From Leptoclinus maculatus (Eukaryota; Chordata; Actinopteri; Perciformes; Stichaeidae), in NCBI GenBank assembly GCA_032191485.1, contig JAVDOI010000003.1, positions 21,621,373 through 21,685,372 of the forward strand: DNA of 64,000 nt, given 5' to 3'. A model generated the notes under the pieces. That model saw only the letters and a list, made by a program, of their open reading frames with translations. It was not told the origin of the DNA and ran no database searches. Made by a program: the position numbers and the translations under genes. Below are positions 1 through 14,600 of this stretch, one piece after another; the first letter of the stretch is position 1; every line of letters starts with the position of its first letter.

Positions 1-3000
1 CAACAATAGGATTACACTGCAGTTGGTGCAACACTAATGTAACAAATCCATGTTCAGGAAAACAAGTCCAAGAAATGAGTCCAGTGCATTAAATCCAATG
101 GAATAAGTCCACTTCCTGAATCCATAGTTGTGCTTTGGTGTGTAGCCATGACTGGGATAATGTTGAGATTCACAGTAATTACTGCAAAATAAAATCCATC
201 AGGGTGATTATTGTAGAAGCACAAAGTATAGCGAGGGTCTTTAGAGCAGCACAAGTAGAGAATAAGTTGAAGATATTGTTGCGCCTCATTGATGCCACAG
301 CAGGTGTTTTCCATTAAAGGTCACCTGTTGTGACTTCACTGATTAAGCCGACGCCAGAATGCTTGAAAGTCTCGCCCCAAACGGAGCCGCACAGCAGAGT
401 TGCAATGCTCTTAAAAATAACTAGTGTTGATTTGCCTTTAAAGCAGGCACACATACTGGTCTCTCCCAACACCACAATGAAAAATCAAAGTTCTACATTT
501 GTACCGTGTATACAGTGAATTATAAATCATCGTGTGTGTGTGTGTGGGCAGTTGTATGAGCTGCAGAAGAGTACAAGCAGCCGATGTGACCTATTCGCTG
601 TGGGAAACACATGGATGTTGAATTATTGACTCGGCTCTTTTGCAAGCATGATGTGCACATATTTACTGAAGGTGGAGTTAATTTGCAGCACTGTTAGTGC
701 CTTGAAAATGAGACTTTTACCTTATTAGAGCTGCATTCCCTGATTTGTATGACCCCTTGTGAATATTTTTAGCCTTCTTGCTGCAAACAAGATTGATTGA
801 TGTGCAGAAACTGAACCAAAATAGTAAAGTTGCAGACCGTGAATCCAAAACAATGAGCTGAGAGACGCTAAAACGCTCCATAATTGTGTTTGGTTACACT
901 TCGGCACACTCTGTGTAGCACAACCGGTGTGGATGCTTGTTTTTCTGGCAGCAATAAATATTTCCGCTCAAACATATATGTTCTTGTTTCAAGGTTACTT
1001 GCCTCACCACAGCTCAAAGACCCAACGCTGTCACTCACAGCAGAGCCGCAGCTGTATCTCCGCATGAATAAGACCACGATATTGTCGTACAGCTCTCCGA
1101 GACTGTTAAGCATCCACGTGACAGCTGATGGTAATTTCAAGAGTGATGAGTGAGAAGTGGCACAACGTGGGAGTGAAGCATGCACTCCAATCACAGAGGG
1201 GCCTTTCAAACGGGGGCTGCACAACATAACACTATACAATCAGTTTCTCTGTGTCTTCCACTTGTTTTTGTCCCCAATCGCTTAGACACACATACTGTAG
1301 CGATAGTATAGAACTAATGGTGTTGTATAGAAATGCAATTCTCCTGTTTGTTTCTCTTCATCTCAGTGTCTTTCTCTATAACATACAGTTTCTTGTTTTA
1401 GTTTTATCTGTCAGAAAGCTCCGATGGGATGCGAAGAGAACAGTTATGCTCCAACCAAAATGTCCTCGTCAGATGGACAACAAGGACTTTCGCTGTGTTT
1501 GACAATGTTGTACGTTTCCAAATCCCACAATCTGTCTTGGACACCCACTCCACACAAGAAGATTTTGAAGAGTGTGTTGAGGTGAGAAATTATTTTGGAA
1601 TTTAAACTTCTCTAACCATCTCTCTTTTTTTCATTCTTTGTTATTTCTGTCACTTTTAATTTTTAAGTGTGTTGGTATGATGACAGCTTTACACCTCTCC
1701 TGCCTTTGAGTGTGATCGATTCAAACAGCTATGAAACACTTTTGTATAAACTCTTTTTGGCCGTACCTGCCTTAATGTTGCTTTAACCAGAAAGTATAAA
1801 GAGTGAGAAACTGCATAGGGGTGTGTTTGGGTGAATTGGGGTGAAAGCACCAGAGGCCAAAGTTAAACCACGATGTTTTCTTAAACCTAACCAAGTTGTT
1901 TCCTGTGAAGATGGACATTTATTTTGAAAAGATGCATGTAACGAGCAGAATTTGTTGGTGTGATGCTGGACATTTGTAGGAGAACGCACGAAGAAATAAG
2001 GAATAACTTTTCGCAAGATATCATACGAACCGTTGTATGAGGATACGTTGAACCAAGTAACTGGTCTTTAGTGCATTAACCACAACATCTTTATCAATAG
2101 TGGGCCTAGTGGCCATCATTTGATTAAAGCAACTTTAAGATTAACTTGCACATGTCAATCTCTTTAAAATGGTGTTGTGTCAGCAGAATCAGGTGAGGAA
2201 GCTGAGTGAAGCAGACAAGATGTTTCCCCGACGAACTACACCAGACACACCCGAGAAAAGCCTAGCGTGGCATTAACAGCTAAACACCAGCTGTTCCAGG
2301 ATCCCCGTCAACATCTGGAGCCACCGGAGCAGCCCTCGTTACCTGTGAGATTTCATATCTGTTGCCCTGTGTCCTCTCATACGTCTTACTCGCTCTCACA
2401 ACGAGGGCTTCCTGTGGTTCAGACTCTCCAGAGAGATTCACTGCCAACTGCTCACACATTGCAAGCTTCAGTTTACTGTCCATCTGTCGCTGTAACACAC
2501 AGCATCATAACAACTTCATTCAGTGTGGATAACTCAATTTGAAATTAATTATGTGATAATATGTCTTATGTTGATTAATGCATTTTTTAAGCATTGATTG
2601 ATTTTAAGTCAGATTTTCTGGGACAGTTTCAGTTACAACAGGAAAGCCTGGGATCTGCATACCACCTTAAAAAAATCTATATTTTTTAAAATCCAAAACC
2701 TTAAAGAGTAAATCCAGATTCAGATTTACACTTTAAATTTCATTTTCAAGCTTTTTAAAACTTTGCAAGATTGGGTTTGTGAATGTGTTTTTCATATACG
2801 AGTTTCATTTCTGCAGTGAAATTTCTCTGCTTTTATTCTAAATAGCTTTTAAAGGTCCTAAAATCTTAAACTACTTAAAACCTGAGTCACTCCTCTGCTC
2901 TCATTTCATGACCAGTGCCATCAGTGAGCAAAGTGTGAAATGTGAGCTGTGTGTAAGGATGTAAAAGGTTGATCTTTACAGAAATGTTCAGTCTTTTATT

Positions 3001-5510
3001 GCTTTCTACCAATCTTCTCTCCTTCTACATTACGCTGTTATGGGTTTCGTCTCCAGTGTAAAATCCAAACTTCAGTAATTGCCTCTGTAACAGAAGTGAG
3101 ACCTCCTTCATGTCTCATAAAAACTATAAATCACTCTGCACCACCAAACCACATTGGGGGATTCGGCAACATAATGCCTTTTCTCATTTGTGAAGTTAGT
3201 ACAAACAGTATCTGCAGTCTTCAGCTCGGCAGCCTGCAGACGTGTCACAGTGTCAAGCTATTGAACCCTCTGGCCACTGATTAATGAGTCTCCCTCCTCC
3301 CTCAGCACTCTTAAAGGTGCCACGAGTTGTCATTTATGTTCTTGTCTGAGTCACCTGAGGGGACGATGTTGGATTCAGCCCATATGCCGCGTTTGGACGC
3401 GTTGCATTCTGGATGAAAAATGGTTTGTTTACTGATAGTATGCATTCATTATGCTCCTCAGATACTTAGATACACACAAGTAATTACCAAACACTGCTCT
3501 GAAAAACAAGCTTTGCTCAAATGCAACAAAAAGCTGAATTTATCAATGCCAACGTGGTTAACCCCTAAAAAAACGGTCTCAAGTGCAGCAAAGGAAAAAA
3601 ATAAATACCTGGGCTTTACCAGTGTTTAATTAATAAACTGTATGCCTCACTGGGAATAACTGGGATCAGTCAATAATGTTTAAGGCAACATCCGGTTTGA
3701 CTTAAACATTAGCTCTGGTAAACTAAATGTAACAAATATATACATAGATATAAGTATACTGAATTATTATCTATTATTGAAAATATACATTTTGCATAGA
3801 TCAGCTCCATTTTCACCAACATCCGATCCAGCTATTTGAGACGGCATTGGTCCGATATTAGTATTGAGATTCCCGATGTTCAACCCACTTTAGTAAACCT
3901 TTTTATCCAGTAGTTATAAGAACTTAGGAAGGACTTGACACACAATCTTAAAGATGGATTTACAGATAGCTGGTGTAACCCAATGCTGCACAGTAAAAAA
4001 AAACTGTTCCTAAATGTGATGTACGACCATAAATTCAGGAGCTAAAAAAAACATGCAAGATGGTGAACGCGTTAGTGCAATATGTGAAATGAATTTATAT
4101 TACACTGCAAGCCACGCAGGCAGAGACGAGGATGGAGGAATCCATCGCCTACAGGGGGAGAAAATAAGGTTTTACCAAAACATCATTTTGGCTACAGTGA
4201 AAGTCTTCACTGTATTCTCCCAGCTTGTCACTGAGGAGCTCTGAGGTTTACGAGCAGCAAAGCGTCCGTGTCGCAGTGAGCCGTGTGAAGGAAAGGAAAG
4301 GGAGGAGGGGATGTATTGAGCGACGTAAGAGGAGGAGGTGTGGTGGTTGAAACTGGATCAGTCGGACAGTGGGTCACTGGGCCGCTGATTCTGCTGAGCT
4401 GAGCTTAAACTCTTGACTCATTGGAGAAACAGTATTCAGATTTAAGAGTCCTCATTTTTATTGACAATTCATGACTTCCACTTAGGCTGTGAAGGCCATA
4501 AATAACTGCTTCACAAGTAATGAAATGTGTCCGTTTCTCAAGATTAACTCGGTGGGTTCTTCAGACTGAATTAACTTTAATTCCATTATGTTTGACAGCT
4601 TGTATCATCTGATGATTTGCTTCATGAGTTTTTTTTTAATGCCGAAAATGTGAGAAAATGTCCCAGTTCTTAACATTTACAGTTATAGTTGAGTAACATG
4701 GAGCCCATCTGGTGCTGAGAAACACTGTCCACACATGTCGAGCAGGGGGAGGAAAGAGGTCAGCGATATTCAAATGAGATTGACTTCATCTGTTGCCCTG
4801 CTTGTATTTGTTTTATTTCACAAGTGTGCTAAATTGAAAGAAAATCTGCAATGATATATTGTCATTTAATGACAAACACACAAGTGCATTTGTTTGCATA
4901 TTCAGTTTGTTTTTTGCAAAGCAGCAAAACAAGCACGTTCACTGGGGTTTTGCATGCCGTCGATTAGTTCAGGAGCGTTCGTGGTTAACAGTGTGCCACC
5001 TTGGATGCCTCTTTGTGAGGCTCTGTAAATGTGTCAGGCAGCAGCAGGGGAAAGCCAACTCTTCTGGTCCCTCTAATTGGATTTGCACGTGTGGAAGAAG
5101 GCCGGGATTCATTTGGAACAAAAGACTTTGCCAAGAATGGGCTCAGCTCGTTTCGATAAACATGTCAGGAAGAGGACAGTGTAGTTGTGACAAACTCTGC
5201 AGCATGAAGGTACAATCAACAAAGAGCCAATATTAGAGATGGTTCTGACATTTGTAAGAATACAAGCAAGAAGGTCGATCACCACCCACGGAAAGTTTAA
5301 ATTACTAGGCATGTGCATACAGGATGAGAAACCCCCACTGCGATATAGAGGCTGTCAGAGCATCCCCATGCAATCACAACTGACACATTTGTATTGTGTT
5401 GGCTTTGTACGCCTGCACATTTTATTAGAAGGAAACAAGTGCAGACTCTCAGCTTTCATTTGAAGGGGTGTTTACACAGCAGCCCTCTTTAGCCATGCTA
5501 GTAGCATTGA
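1..5510. other. Intergenic DNA, no gene recognised
   Basis: AT-rich spacer. Open frames here are short, and none shows a familiar domain or convincing splice-linked exons. A 123-codon minus-strand frame (868-1239) and an 89-codon plus-strand frame (884-1153) overlap each other but resemble no family I know. A short GT run lies near 532-547. Distant enhancers for trim9 could be here but cannot be seen by eye. Confidence 0.6.
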
Positions 5511-5935
5511 TCAAGGGATGGTCAGTTGGTTGGTCCACCACTTTGGTCCAGACTGAAACATCTCAACAGCTGTTGGATGAATGGTCATGAAATTTGGTAC
5601 AGATATTAATGTCCCCCAAAAAATGAAATAACTTTGGCGATCCCATAACCTTTTCTGTAGCGCCACCAACAGGTGCAGCACTATGACCAAAACCTTCAAA
5701 ACTAATGACATTCTCGTCAGCAGTACTTTGCCAAGTGCTAATTAGCAAATGCTAGCATGCTAACACGCTCAACTAAAATGGCGAACCTGGTAAATATTAC
5801 CTGCTAAACATCAGCATGTTAGCATTCCCACTGTGAGCATGTTAGCGTGTCAATGTTAGCACAACGCACTACTGTGTCCACGTACAGCCTCACAGAGCTG
5901 CTAGCGTAGCGCTGGGCTCTCAGGCCTGTTATTTG
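5511..5935 (+). repeat. Percomorph dispersed repeat, copy 1 (GCTAGCATGCTAAC type)
   Basis: Begins near a 'ttggtccaccactttggtc' block. It continues through 'ggatgaatggtcatgaaatt' and ends in a cluster of 'gctagcatgctaac' and 'catgttagc' motifs. The same modules recur in reverse orientation at 47470-48076 and 56781-57243, so this is a dispersed family. I recall such sequence as very common in percomorph genomes but cannot name the family. Confidence 0.7.
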
Positions 5936-6767
5936 TATTCCCTTAAAAAACATTTTGATTCTCTCAAAGAATTGCACAGAACAAGAAACATGGAAACAAA
6001 CATAAAAGCAAAGCACTCTCCACTACTTTCTGCCTGCACATCAGAGCACAGTAGGTTTTATTTTGAATGTGCTGTGGCTCAACTGATTCTCCTCCGTTTC
6101 TTTTTTAGTAAAATGCTGTTTTTACCTGAATACTCCCCTGAGGAGGAGACAGGCAGCAAAACATCAAATAACCCCTTTATCTTTGCTCACAGTGTACCTG
6201 AACATTCATCCAATCTAATTTAAAAGCAGCCGAAACTCCAGATATTAAGGAACACAGCTTCCTCGAAACGTCGGTTCAAACGCGTCAACACTAAGAGCCC
6301 CGAGGAGGCCATTAACTACACACATGCTCACATTAATGCAGGCGCTCCTCTGCGCCGATCTGAAGGTGACGGCGAGACGTGTTGAACATGTGTGACACAT
6401 TCAAAATCAGTGAAACAAATGGCATCTTCTGGTATGTCATTTGCTGCTAATGGCATATTTAATGACGAGGCATCAGAAGACTGTTTCGTCTGTCGAGGCA
6501 TAATGGAGCTGACAAACTCGGTCTCCTTCAAAATGAGGTTTAAAACAAGATGCTGCTTTGTGTCTGCGAGGGATTATTGTAATGTGTGTGTACACCAGCC
6601 TCTAGTCTATTGATTTATCTATCTGCTCCTATCAGGTTATTTGATTGGTCAGACTTTTATATATGGATCTCTACTCACAGACTTTCCTTTCCTGGAGTGA
6701 AATTAAATTTGTGGATGATATCTTCCAGATCCTGCAGTGACTTCAAAGTTATTATTTCAGGCGTAAT

Positions 6768-6900
6768 CAATGGTGGAAAGTACATTTACTCAAGTAATTG
6801 TAATTGCCTTTTACTACATTTCAGAAGGAAATCAAGTCGTTTTTACTCCACTACTAAAATGTTGCAGGCAGGACTTGGACTCATATGAGGTATTTTTACA
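6768..6900 (+). repeat. Dispersed fish repeat (GGTGGAAAGTACATTTACTC type)
   Basis: Starts with 'ggtggaaagtacatttactc' and continues with 'tttactacatttcagaagg' and a 'ggtatttttacatt' block. Related fragments lie at 14247-14420, 55717-55790 and 63579-63660. The family has CAGTGGTGGAA-like ends, suggesting a non-autonomous hAT-type DNA transposon. Confidence 0.6.
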
Positions 6901-8600
6901 TTACTATAAATACTGCCTTCACATGTCAATGCTCTCTCTTACGTTGTTTGTTCTCCCTGCGGGCCTGTGCTGCTAAAATACCATCAATCCTGGTCATATT
7001 CATCTATAACCAGAGCGAGGCGCTTACATAAGGTGGATTTTCCTTGTCACTAAGAATGCCCAATGCCCATGTAAGTAAAGTCATTCATGACTCACTGACA
7101 AGTGATGCTCACGCAGGCCTCTGCTGGTGTCTGAGATGCACCAAGGATTGTCGGAAGCAGTGGGAGGACAGGACAGTGAAGTGTGAGGAAACAGCCTGAA
7201 AAGCAAGAGGTGGGAAGCACTCAACGGCGTATCATTCACACACGGACACCCTCGCAGACACACACTCATCAAAAACCTTTAAAAATATATTTATGTAACG
7301 AGCTTCCTGCCCGGAGCCGAGTACACGAGTATATCCTATTCCTTCACAAAAATAAACATGAAACAGACACGTCGTTCGGATGTGACGTAACTCTCGGTAT
7401 ACTGAGCGTTAACATCGCTATAAAGATGCCAAAAGCATTCACACAACGTATTTCATTGATTCGTGAAGACACTGGCTTTGTGGAAGATAAGTGCACATTT
7501 GTTTGTTTTTCTCCACAGACTTTTCAGAAAATCCCCAAATATAAAGACTTCAACGCTTGAGCCAACCAGCTTCCAAATTAATCATGAGCTCGTATCAAAA
7601 GATTCAGAAATAATTTATGAAAACCAAAACAGACAAGACATGAGTGCATCTCAACTAGTTCTGCTGTTATGGTCGACGGGGGAGTACTGCTCTATTCTGT
7701 ATGAACAGAAAGTTGGTGCAGCTAATAGATAACAATCGAGGAATGACTTCAGACTTATTATGATTTAAATGAACTTCACAATACCTTGTTAATATGTTTG
7801 TTATGTTAGTTTTTTTTACTGTGGTCATTCTCAGGCAACAGAGCTTCTTTTTTTTAACACCATCCAATCTTTTCTTTATGGTTTCTAGATGTTAATAGTT
7901 AATTTGTTCGCTTTTGAAAGAATATAATTTATCGCGCACAGCAAAAGTGCCCTCTTGAATTCCCCGACATAGATAAAATAGTATTAAGTGCCCACTACGG
8001 TGCCCCACATGCTAGAAAACTCCAGTCCCCTTTGAGCTGGTGCCCCACGGCATACAGCTTTTCATTTTTTTTTTTCAAACAGCCTGAATTATTATTTTAT
8101 TGAAAGAAAGAAAAACATAAATTATACTCTGGTCTTCTTAACAATTCACTTGTGCACCAGAGTAACGTTGGTGTTGGTAGTAAGTCGCTGTAGTTTTCAA
8201 CCAATTCTTTAAACAATTTCTCAGTTTTGGAGCCTTAATATTCTCATCACAACACAAGAAACATACACCAGGTTGGTTTCATTTTCAAAGACTTATATTC
8301 CTTTCGTCATACTGGACATGCAGCTTCACCCTGCAGTCTGCACTTCAATGCAATCTAGTGGGAGGAAAAAAAATAAAATCTTATCCTTATTCAGTGCAAC
8401 AAAAAGCACAAAATGTTTGAGCCAAAGCCAACATGAAGCTTCTGCACACTCTCTCTCTCTCGTTCTTTCTCTTTTTTCCCTCTTTGCTGCAATCTGTTGC
8501 AATCCCAGTTCATCACAGACACACAAACCTCAACTTCAAAAAACATCCACTTAAAGCCACAATGGACTGTGTTGTCAGGGTAGCTTTTGGTGAATCACTG

Positions 8601-8634
8601 TGCTTTTTGATGCTTTTTGATGCTTTTTGATGCT
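8601..8634 (+). repeat. Short tandem repeat, 10-bp unit x3.4
   Basis: Three perfect copies of 'tgctttttga' followed by a partial fourth copy. Confidence 0.9.
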
Positions 8635-11600
8635 GTTGAAGAAGGATTGTGTTGTACTGAACTCTGGAGAGAAAGCTCGAGCTGCCGGTCCAGTATGAAG
8701 AAAAGGACAATGTACATATGCAGGTGTATACTACAGGAATGTATGTGCAGATCTACACGAGTAAACACATTAACTGTTCCTTCACACTTTTCTTTTAAGT
8801 CTTATAAAATAACATCAAAGCAAAATAAAAAAAAAACAGCCAGACGAGTGAAATATAAATGAGAATAGTTTACTTCCGTTAAAAGAAACGTCACATCCAC
8901 AGCCTGTAGAGGTATAATGTATATTGACACAGCTCAAAATGTGATTGTAATGTAATTAATGTGTCTTCATGTACTCTGTGTGTGCATTTACATAAAACTA
9001 ATTTCCAAGAAAAATCAAATTCAACCATTCAATCAGTGTGATTTATCCAGCAAGCCCGGGCTTGTCTGTTGGCTTTCTAATGTCCTTTGCTGTCGGAGCT
9101 GGTGTTCACCACCGAGCCTCTTATTGCTCCCCAGGGGGGCTGCTGCTGCTGAGATGGGGGGAGGCATCAATGAGAAGACTAGTGGATCAATGGTCACCAA
9201 GCCAACCTCTAGTGCCTGTGGGAGGTCAACTCTCAATGGCAGGAAGGAGAGATTTACAAGGACACCTGGGTGTGGCTGGGAGAGGAATTTCAGGAAAGAT
9301 GGAAGGAAGATGGGGGAGACAAAGAAACAAGATTGGGAAAATAAATGAATCCACAGTCCAAGATATTATAAAAAATAAAACGCTGACTTCAATTTCCTGG
9401 TTTCACGAGAAACATCCTGAAGAGCTTTAACATGTATATACAGAGCATATCTATGATTGAGAGATTGCCTCCACACAGCTCTAAATATGGTGACGGCTGA
9501 GCCAGCGGCTAGCGGCTAACGGTGCTAACAGCGCTAACAATGGCCCCGGTGCCGACAGAGCTAACATTATTGACCCGAGCCGGAGGGTGGGCGTAGACCA
9601 CAGCACAGTTTGGACTTTATATTACATTACATGTTCAATAACTTTTCGTAAACAGTAAAACCGCTTCCTCCATCACACTGAGATTTGAAATCACTAGAGT
9701 TGTAATCCCTGAGGTTGTACTGTGTGGAGAAAGAGGGGAGTCGTCTTTCACCAGCTGCTGTAAATGGCTCTTCATATTTGATAAAGATGTTTAATGGGTT
9801 TGGAATCTCTTGGCTCCGTAGCTTGAGGGCTGTTCCTTTGTTCTCCACACCTCCCAATGGACTTCCTTTATGATGGATATCACTATCAGACTTTCATTGC
9901 ACCAGAATGTATATGTTTTTCAAATCACAGTCAGTAAAAGCAGCATACTTTACTACACCGTACTAGCATTGGCTGGAACATCATACGGCGTTTTTTGTTT
10001 TCTGTTATTTTGCTCCATTTTTCTGCACCGGTTCTGTTTTCATTAAATCGGAGGTAAACAGAGAAGTCCTCAGGCCGGTAACAAAGCCTGCAGTAACATG
10101 AGCTGACTCCATTAGTGGGGAGTCCCTGCTGGATGCCGGGTGGGGGGTTGGGAGGGGGACTGAATGTATGGATGGAGGCTTGTGAAGCACATTGCAACAA
10201 TAGGGAATCCATTTGTGCATTGCCCGACACTATAACTCTTCATTTCCTTGACATGTCTGGGTTATTGAGAGTATTTAGTCGGAGTAAGTCTTTGGAGGAG
10301 ATGGAGAGAGGTGGATCTGTTCAATGAAAAGGGCTCTACACTGATGCCTTGTTGAGCTGCACAACATTATTCTAATATGAGCCCTAAAGAACTAACAAAT
10401 GTGTATGCTTTAGCCTCTAAATCTGACTGAATGCATGTTTAGAGACACTGGAAGTAGAGTGCTGTAGGAATGCATTTAAGCACTTCCGGGTTCCTTGTCT
10501 TAAAATCGTTGCGTTTTTTAAATGTATGCCCCAATTATAGTCTGTGGCAATAAAAGAGACTTTAACGTTTTGTTCTACGATAAAAAAAACTCCCCACAAG
10601 TGAATTTAGAAGCTGCTACGTGTCTGAAGTGACTAAATGAGACTAAAACGTCACCACACAGACTAGTCCTCCTTCACAGCCTCGTTGTGTTCATACTCGT
10701 ACTGATGCGACCAGTGTAAGTATCATAAACGTTTGTTTGCCACAGAAGCATATTTTCGGCAATAATAGTGCCAAATTTCCATTGGATTTCTGTCGAGGGA
10801 ACTTCCTGGTTGGCCGACAAAAATACATGATCCCTGCAGCACTCTATAATCAATATTCTACATTCTGGGTCCAACACTCAGGAGAACATTGTGTGAGTCC
10901 CCACACGACAGCAGAGCTGGGTTTTAGTAGCAACTCCCCATCCTACTTATATCAAATAAAAATACAAATCATCAGGCTATTAATTGCAGCACAAATTCCC
11001 TGCAGAGCCTGAACGTGATGCTGCACGTGGAGGCCTTTCCCTGCTCACATGTCTCTTCAGGCAGCCCACGCATACAGTAAAATGACTATTGCACTTTTGT
11101 TAATGGTGCTATTAGCGATGCAGCAGAGCATGTTCTGTTGCTTGTTTTGTAAGAATTCACGATAACTCTGGCCTCTTAAAGGAAGGCTGTGTGCAGAGAG
11201 AAAGAGAAAGAGCCACCCAGCACACAATGGAGTGCTTAAATGTATTTCAGTGGCAGTTCCAGCTGCTGGGGCCGTTATATCTTCACTGACAACATGGCAC
11301 CGAGAGGCAATCCAAGTCCGTGGCTAAGAAACACATCATTATGGCATTCCTCTCGTGCTGATTCCCTGCAGAAGACTGCAATACTTAAACTCAGCATGCA
11401 AGAGGACGAACAAACAGGCCAACACACTACTTTCTTTCACTCGATCAGTCATTCCCTCACATCAGTTGTTCTGCATGTCTTGGCTGTAAGAAATTCAAAT
11501 TAGTTTTGTGCATTCGCCAAAAGAACAAACAAACAGATCTATACTGTGGTCCCTGATTCTATCAGAGTTCTATAGAGTTGTGAGGAAAAAAAAGTGAAGG

Positions 11601-13956
11601 ACTGGAAAATCTTCTGTACAAATTGAGAATTCAAGAAGTTTTCTTAACAAATACACAGCTGTATCGATACATATCGATCTTGAGATGAAAATGACCCTTT
11701 AACAACCACAGCAACAAAAGAACATCTCAATGTTGTGTTTACTGTCATTAATTCTGGAGCACATTGAGTTTAGAAATAACAATCACAAATACGAGGCACC
11801 TCTCACAATTTCTCCCCGAAGGCCTAATTTACAAATGTTGCATCAGAAAAATGCATATTTCGGGTCACTGTGAAGGGCACAGATGGTGCTGAATCCATAA
11901 ACATGAGTTCATTTGAGGTTGTGGGAGATTCTGTCAGGAGTGACTTTGGGCTTTTGTTAGCCAAGTTGCTCGTTCTGCTACAGAGAACCGTAATAGCAGA
12001 TGGGGATAATGTGAGAACCTGTATACGGAGAGGTTACTGGAGGTGAATGAGCAAGTGATGTTCAGGCAGCGCTTTCACAAGTTTAAGTCACTACTTTCTG
12101 AAGGTTAGATAAAGCCATGACCTCTGTCAACTGCAAATGAGCTATATAAAGAGCCCAATATCCCTGGGGATTATGTCCGTACCGGACGATTCTGCACATC
12201 ACGATTCATGTCCAATGCGAGGTGTGTAGCGGCAAAAAGTCAAGTTGCGTAGGTGTTCACGTTCAAGTGACAAAGACCTCTAGCGGAAGTGATTTTGTAA
12301 CAGTTTTGAGTAGCAGACACATGATGTTGTCATTATGTGTCGTTCTAAGAGACATCAACTGAATCTTTAAGCATACTTTATTGCCATGCTCAGATATTGC
12401 AGAAAGTGAGAAGACGTAAAAAGCCAGAGCTCAGACACAAAAGCACTTTTCTATTCATATCGTGGCGATATCAGCGCTGTGTCCCGTAGAGATCCATATC
12501 TAGCCTGAGTTGTGTGCTGCAAAGCTCCTGCAGTCTGTGCACCTCTTTACACAAGCGGCCCGATGCCTCTCGGGCTGCAGAGGAAGTCTGTGCTGACGAG
12601 AGTTACTAGACTCAACACACAAAGGAGACTTGATCCCTTATCGATGGAGGGGAGGACTCCAATAAATCACGTGAGCTCTTGGCGGGACGATCGAAGCCCT
12701 TTAACGGACAACAGGGCATTGTTTCCCCTCTGGTGTGTAAGAGATCCGGGTATTGAAGGTTTTTGTGACGCCTTCAAGAGCAGATATGTCTGCAAAGTTT
12801 AAAGTAATTTATACTTCTGCGGAAAAATGACTTTGAGTAAATGCACTTTAACATTATCATTATAAACTGCATTATGTGACATGAATATAAAGAATATAAG
12901 CCCCTCTTAAAAGTATAGCCAGTTAAGTCTTCCTTTAATTTGACTTCATGTGTTTGCTGATACTAATCAGCAGCTCTTTTACATTTGTCCTCTTCTATGT
13001 TAGTGCACAACGGGTCACCAAAAAATAACTTAATCACACTTCAGCAGCATTCTGGGACGTGATCACGGAAAAAAGTAAAAAGAAATCTGTGAAGATTTGC
13101 CACTCAGAGCCGCCTGGTGTGTCTGCCCTGGCAGCAGGAGAGACTTGGCTCTTACACAATAATAAAAGATGAAATACAGATTCAGTAGAATTGGCCACTT
13201 TTCTACTCGAAGGCGGTAAACAGGAAGATGCAGTGTGGCCCCAAACTGAGGAGATTGCAGAGAACAATGTCATCATGCTGGAGGCGGCAGCAAAGCACGC
13301 GTCCAAAAATAGCTGCTGGTCTGGTTACAAACATTTGGTTTGGATCAACGCTGTATTTGGTTAAATCCGGGGGAATATTTACATGGATAAACTTGCCATT
13401 TGTTATATATTTCCTCAAATCTTAACAGAATTAGGAGCAGAAGCATCGTCTGCACAGAAGGCTCTGATAATGTAACGCCTACATCTTTATTATGTTACAG
13501 AAATGAGAATCCGGAGCACAACTTGAGTTCAGATTATTATTATATCTAATGATGGTGGAAATATGAATGCATACCCGAGGATCATGCTGTGAATAAATAT
13601 AAATGTGTTGCAATTGTATCTTTTTATTTCCTTCATTTGCTTTAAATGTTATGGATCTCAATGAGATTATTCACGTTTCCACTTTGATATGTTCATCAGT
13701 CAGCCTACGATGTGATGCATCGGACACATTGCTGAGTGATTATCTTCATTAGACAAAGACGTCTATTTTAATGATCAACCCATTCTCTACACAAATATGC
13801 AAATGTAATCACACTGAGTGGCCTCACGTGGCCCTCTGTGGGTCTGAGAAAGCCTTCCGTAAAATGGGATTATTTCATTTCCCCGTCAACAGCCTCGCTG
13901 GGAGCTCACGTTGCCATTGACGTCTCGGAGAAGACGGAGGTATTTGGCCACAGGAA

Positions 13957-13975
13957 GGGGGGGGGGGGGGGGGGG
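13957..13975. repeat. Poly-G tract (19 G)
   Basis: Uninterrupted run of G. It is prone to length error in sequencing and able to form stacked-G structure. Confidence 0.9.
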
Positions 13976-14246
13976 CTCTGGATACTGGAAGAAAGCCCTC
14001 TTTTGAGAGCTGCTGCTTTATCTTATCTCACAAGGTGTCAGTTTCCATGTTTTCAATCTCCCAGGAGTGATCTTTGCTCTTTCAGCAGCTGAGAGGAGAA
14101 GCTTTTCAAATAACAAACAAACCAAATCCTGCAAGTTTATACGGTGCAGCCGCTCTGCAAAGCTGCTCGGGTTTTATTATTCAGATCCTGGCTTAAGAAA
14201 TCTTAAGATTGTCTGTCCTGTTTCTCAGTCAGAAAAAAATCATGTT

Positions 14247-14420
14247 GAAAGTAACTAAGTATTGGTACCGGTGTACTTTTACTTTATACTCTACTGCATT
14301 TCAGAGGGAAATATTGTTCTTTTTACTATAATGTATTTATTTGACAGTTTTGAAAATAGAAAACTCATTAAGTCATTTATCAAACTATATGTCAAACACA
14401 CTGGCTCCACCTTCTCAAAT
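14247..14420 (+). repeat. Dispersed fish repeat, second copy of the GGTGGAAAGTA family
   Basis: Contains 'agtaactaagtattggtac', 'tgcatttcagagggaaata' and 'tgtatttatttgacagtttt', the internal modules of the family also seen at 6768-6900. Confidence 0.6.
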
Positions 14421-14479
14421 ATGAAGATTTGCTGCTATAATTTGTCTCTTTTATATCCTATTTAAATGTGTGATTAAGA

Positions 14480-14600
14480 TCATTCAGCCTGGGTTTTGGA
14501 CATTTTTCATTATTTTTTGACATCCTATAGACAAAACAACCAACTGATGAATCAATACTGTAGGGTGATAATACAACATGTCATTAGTTGCAGCACTACA
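14480..14600 (+). repeat. Dispersed fish repeat (TTAGTTGCAGC end)
   Basis: The block runs from 'gacatttttcattatttttt' through 'catcctatagacaaaac' to 'cattagttgcagcact'. Related blocks lie at 26430-26530, 27735-27830, 32880-33115 and 63735-63945. The paired ATTAATCG-like and TTGCAGC motifs are typical of a repeat I recall as widespread in teleosts. Confidence 0.55.

Noticed and set aside
868..1239. 123-codon minus-strand frame with an overlapping plus-strand frame
   Set aside because: No recognisable domain, no splice context and no paired exons. It more likely comes from an old repeat.
8959..9430. Two overlapping 130-codon plus-strand frames as a possible small gene
   Set aside because: Low-complexity composition, no conserved motif, and frames overlap without preference for either.
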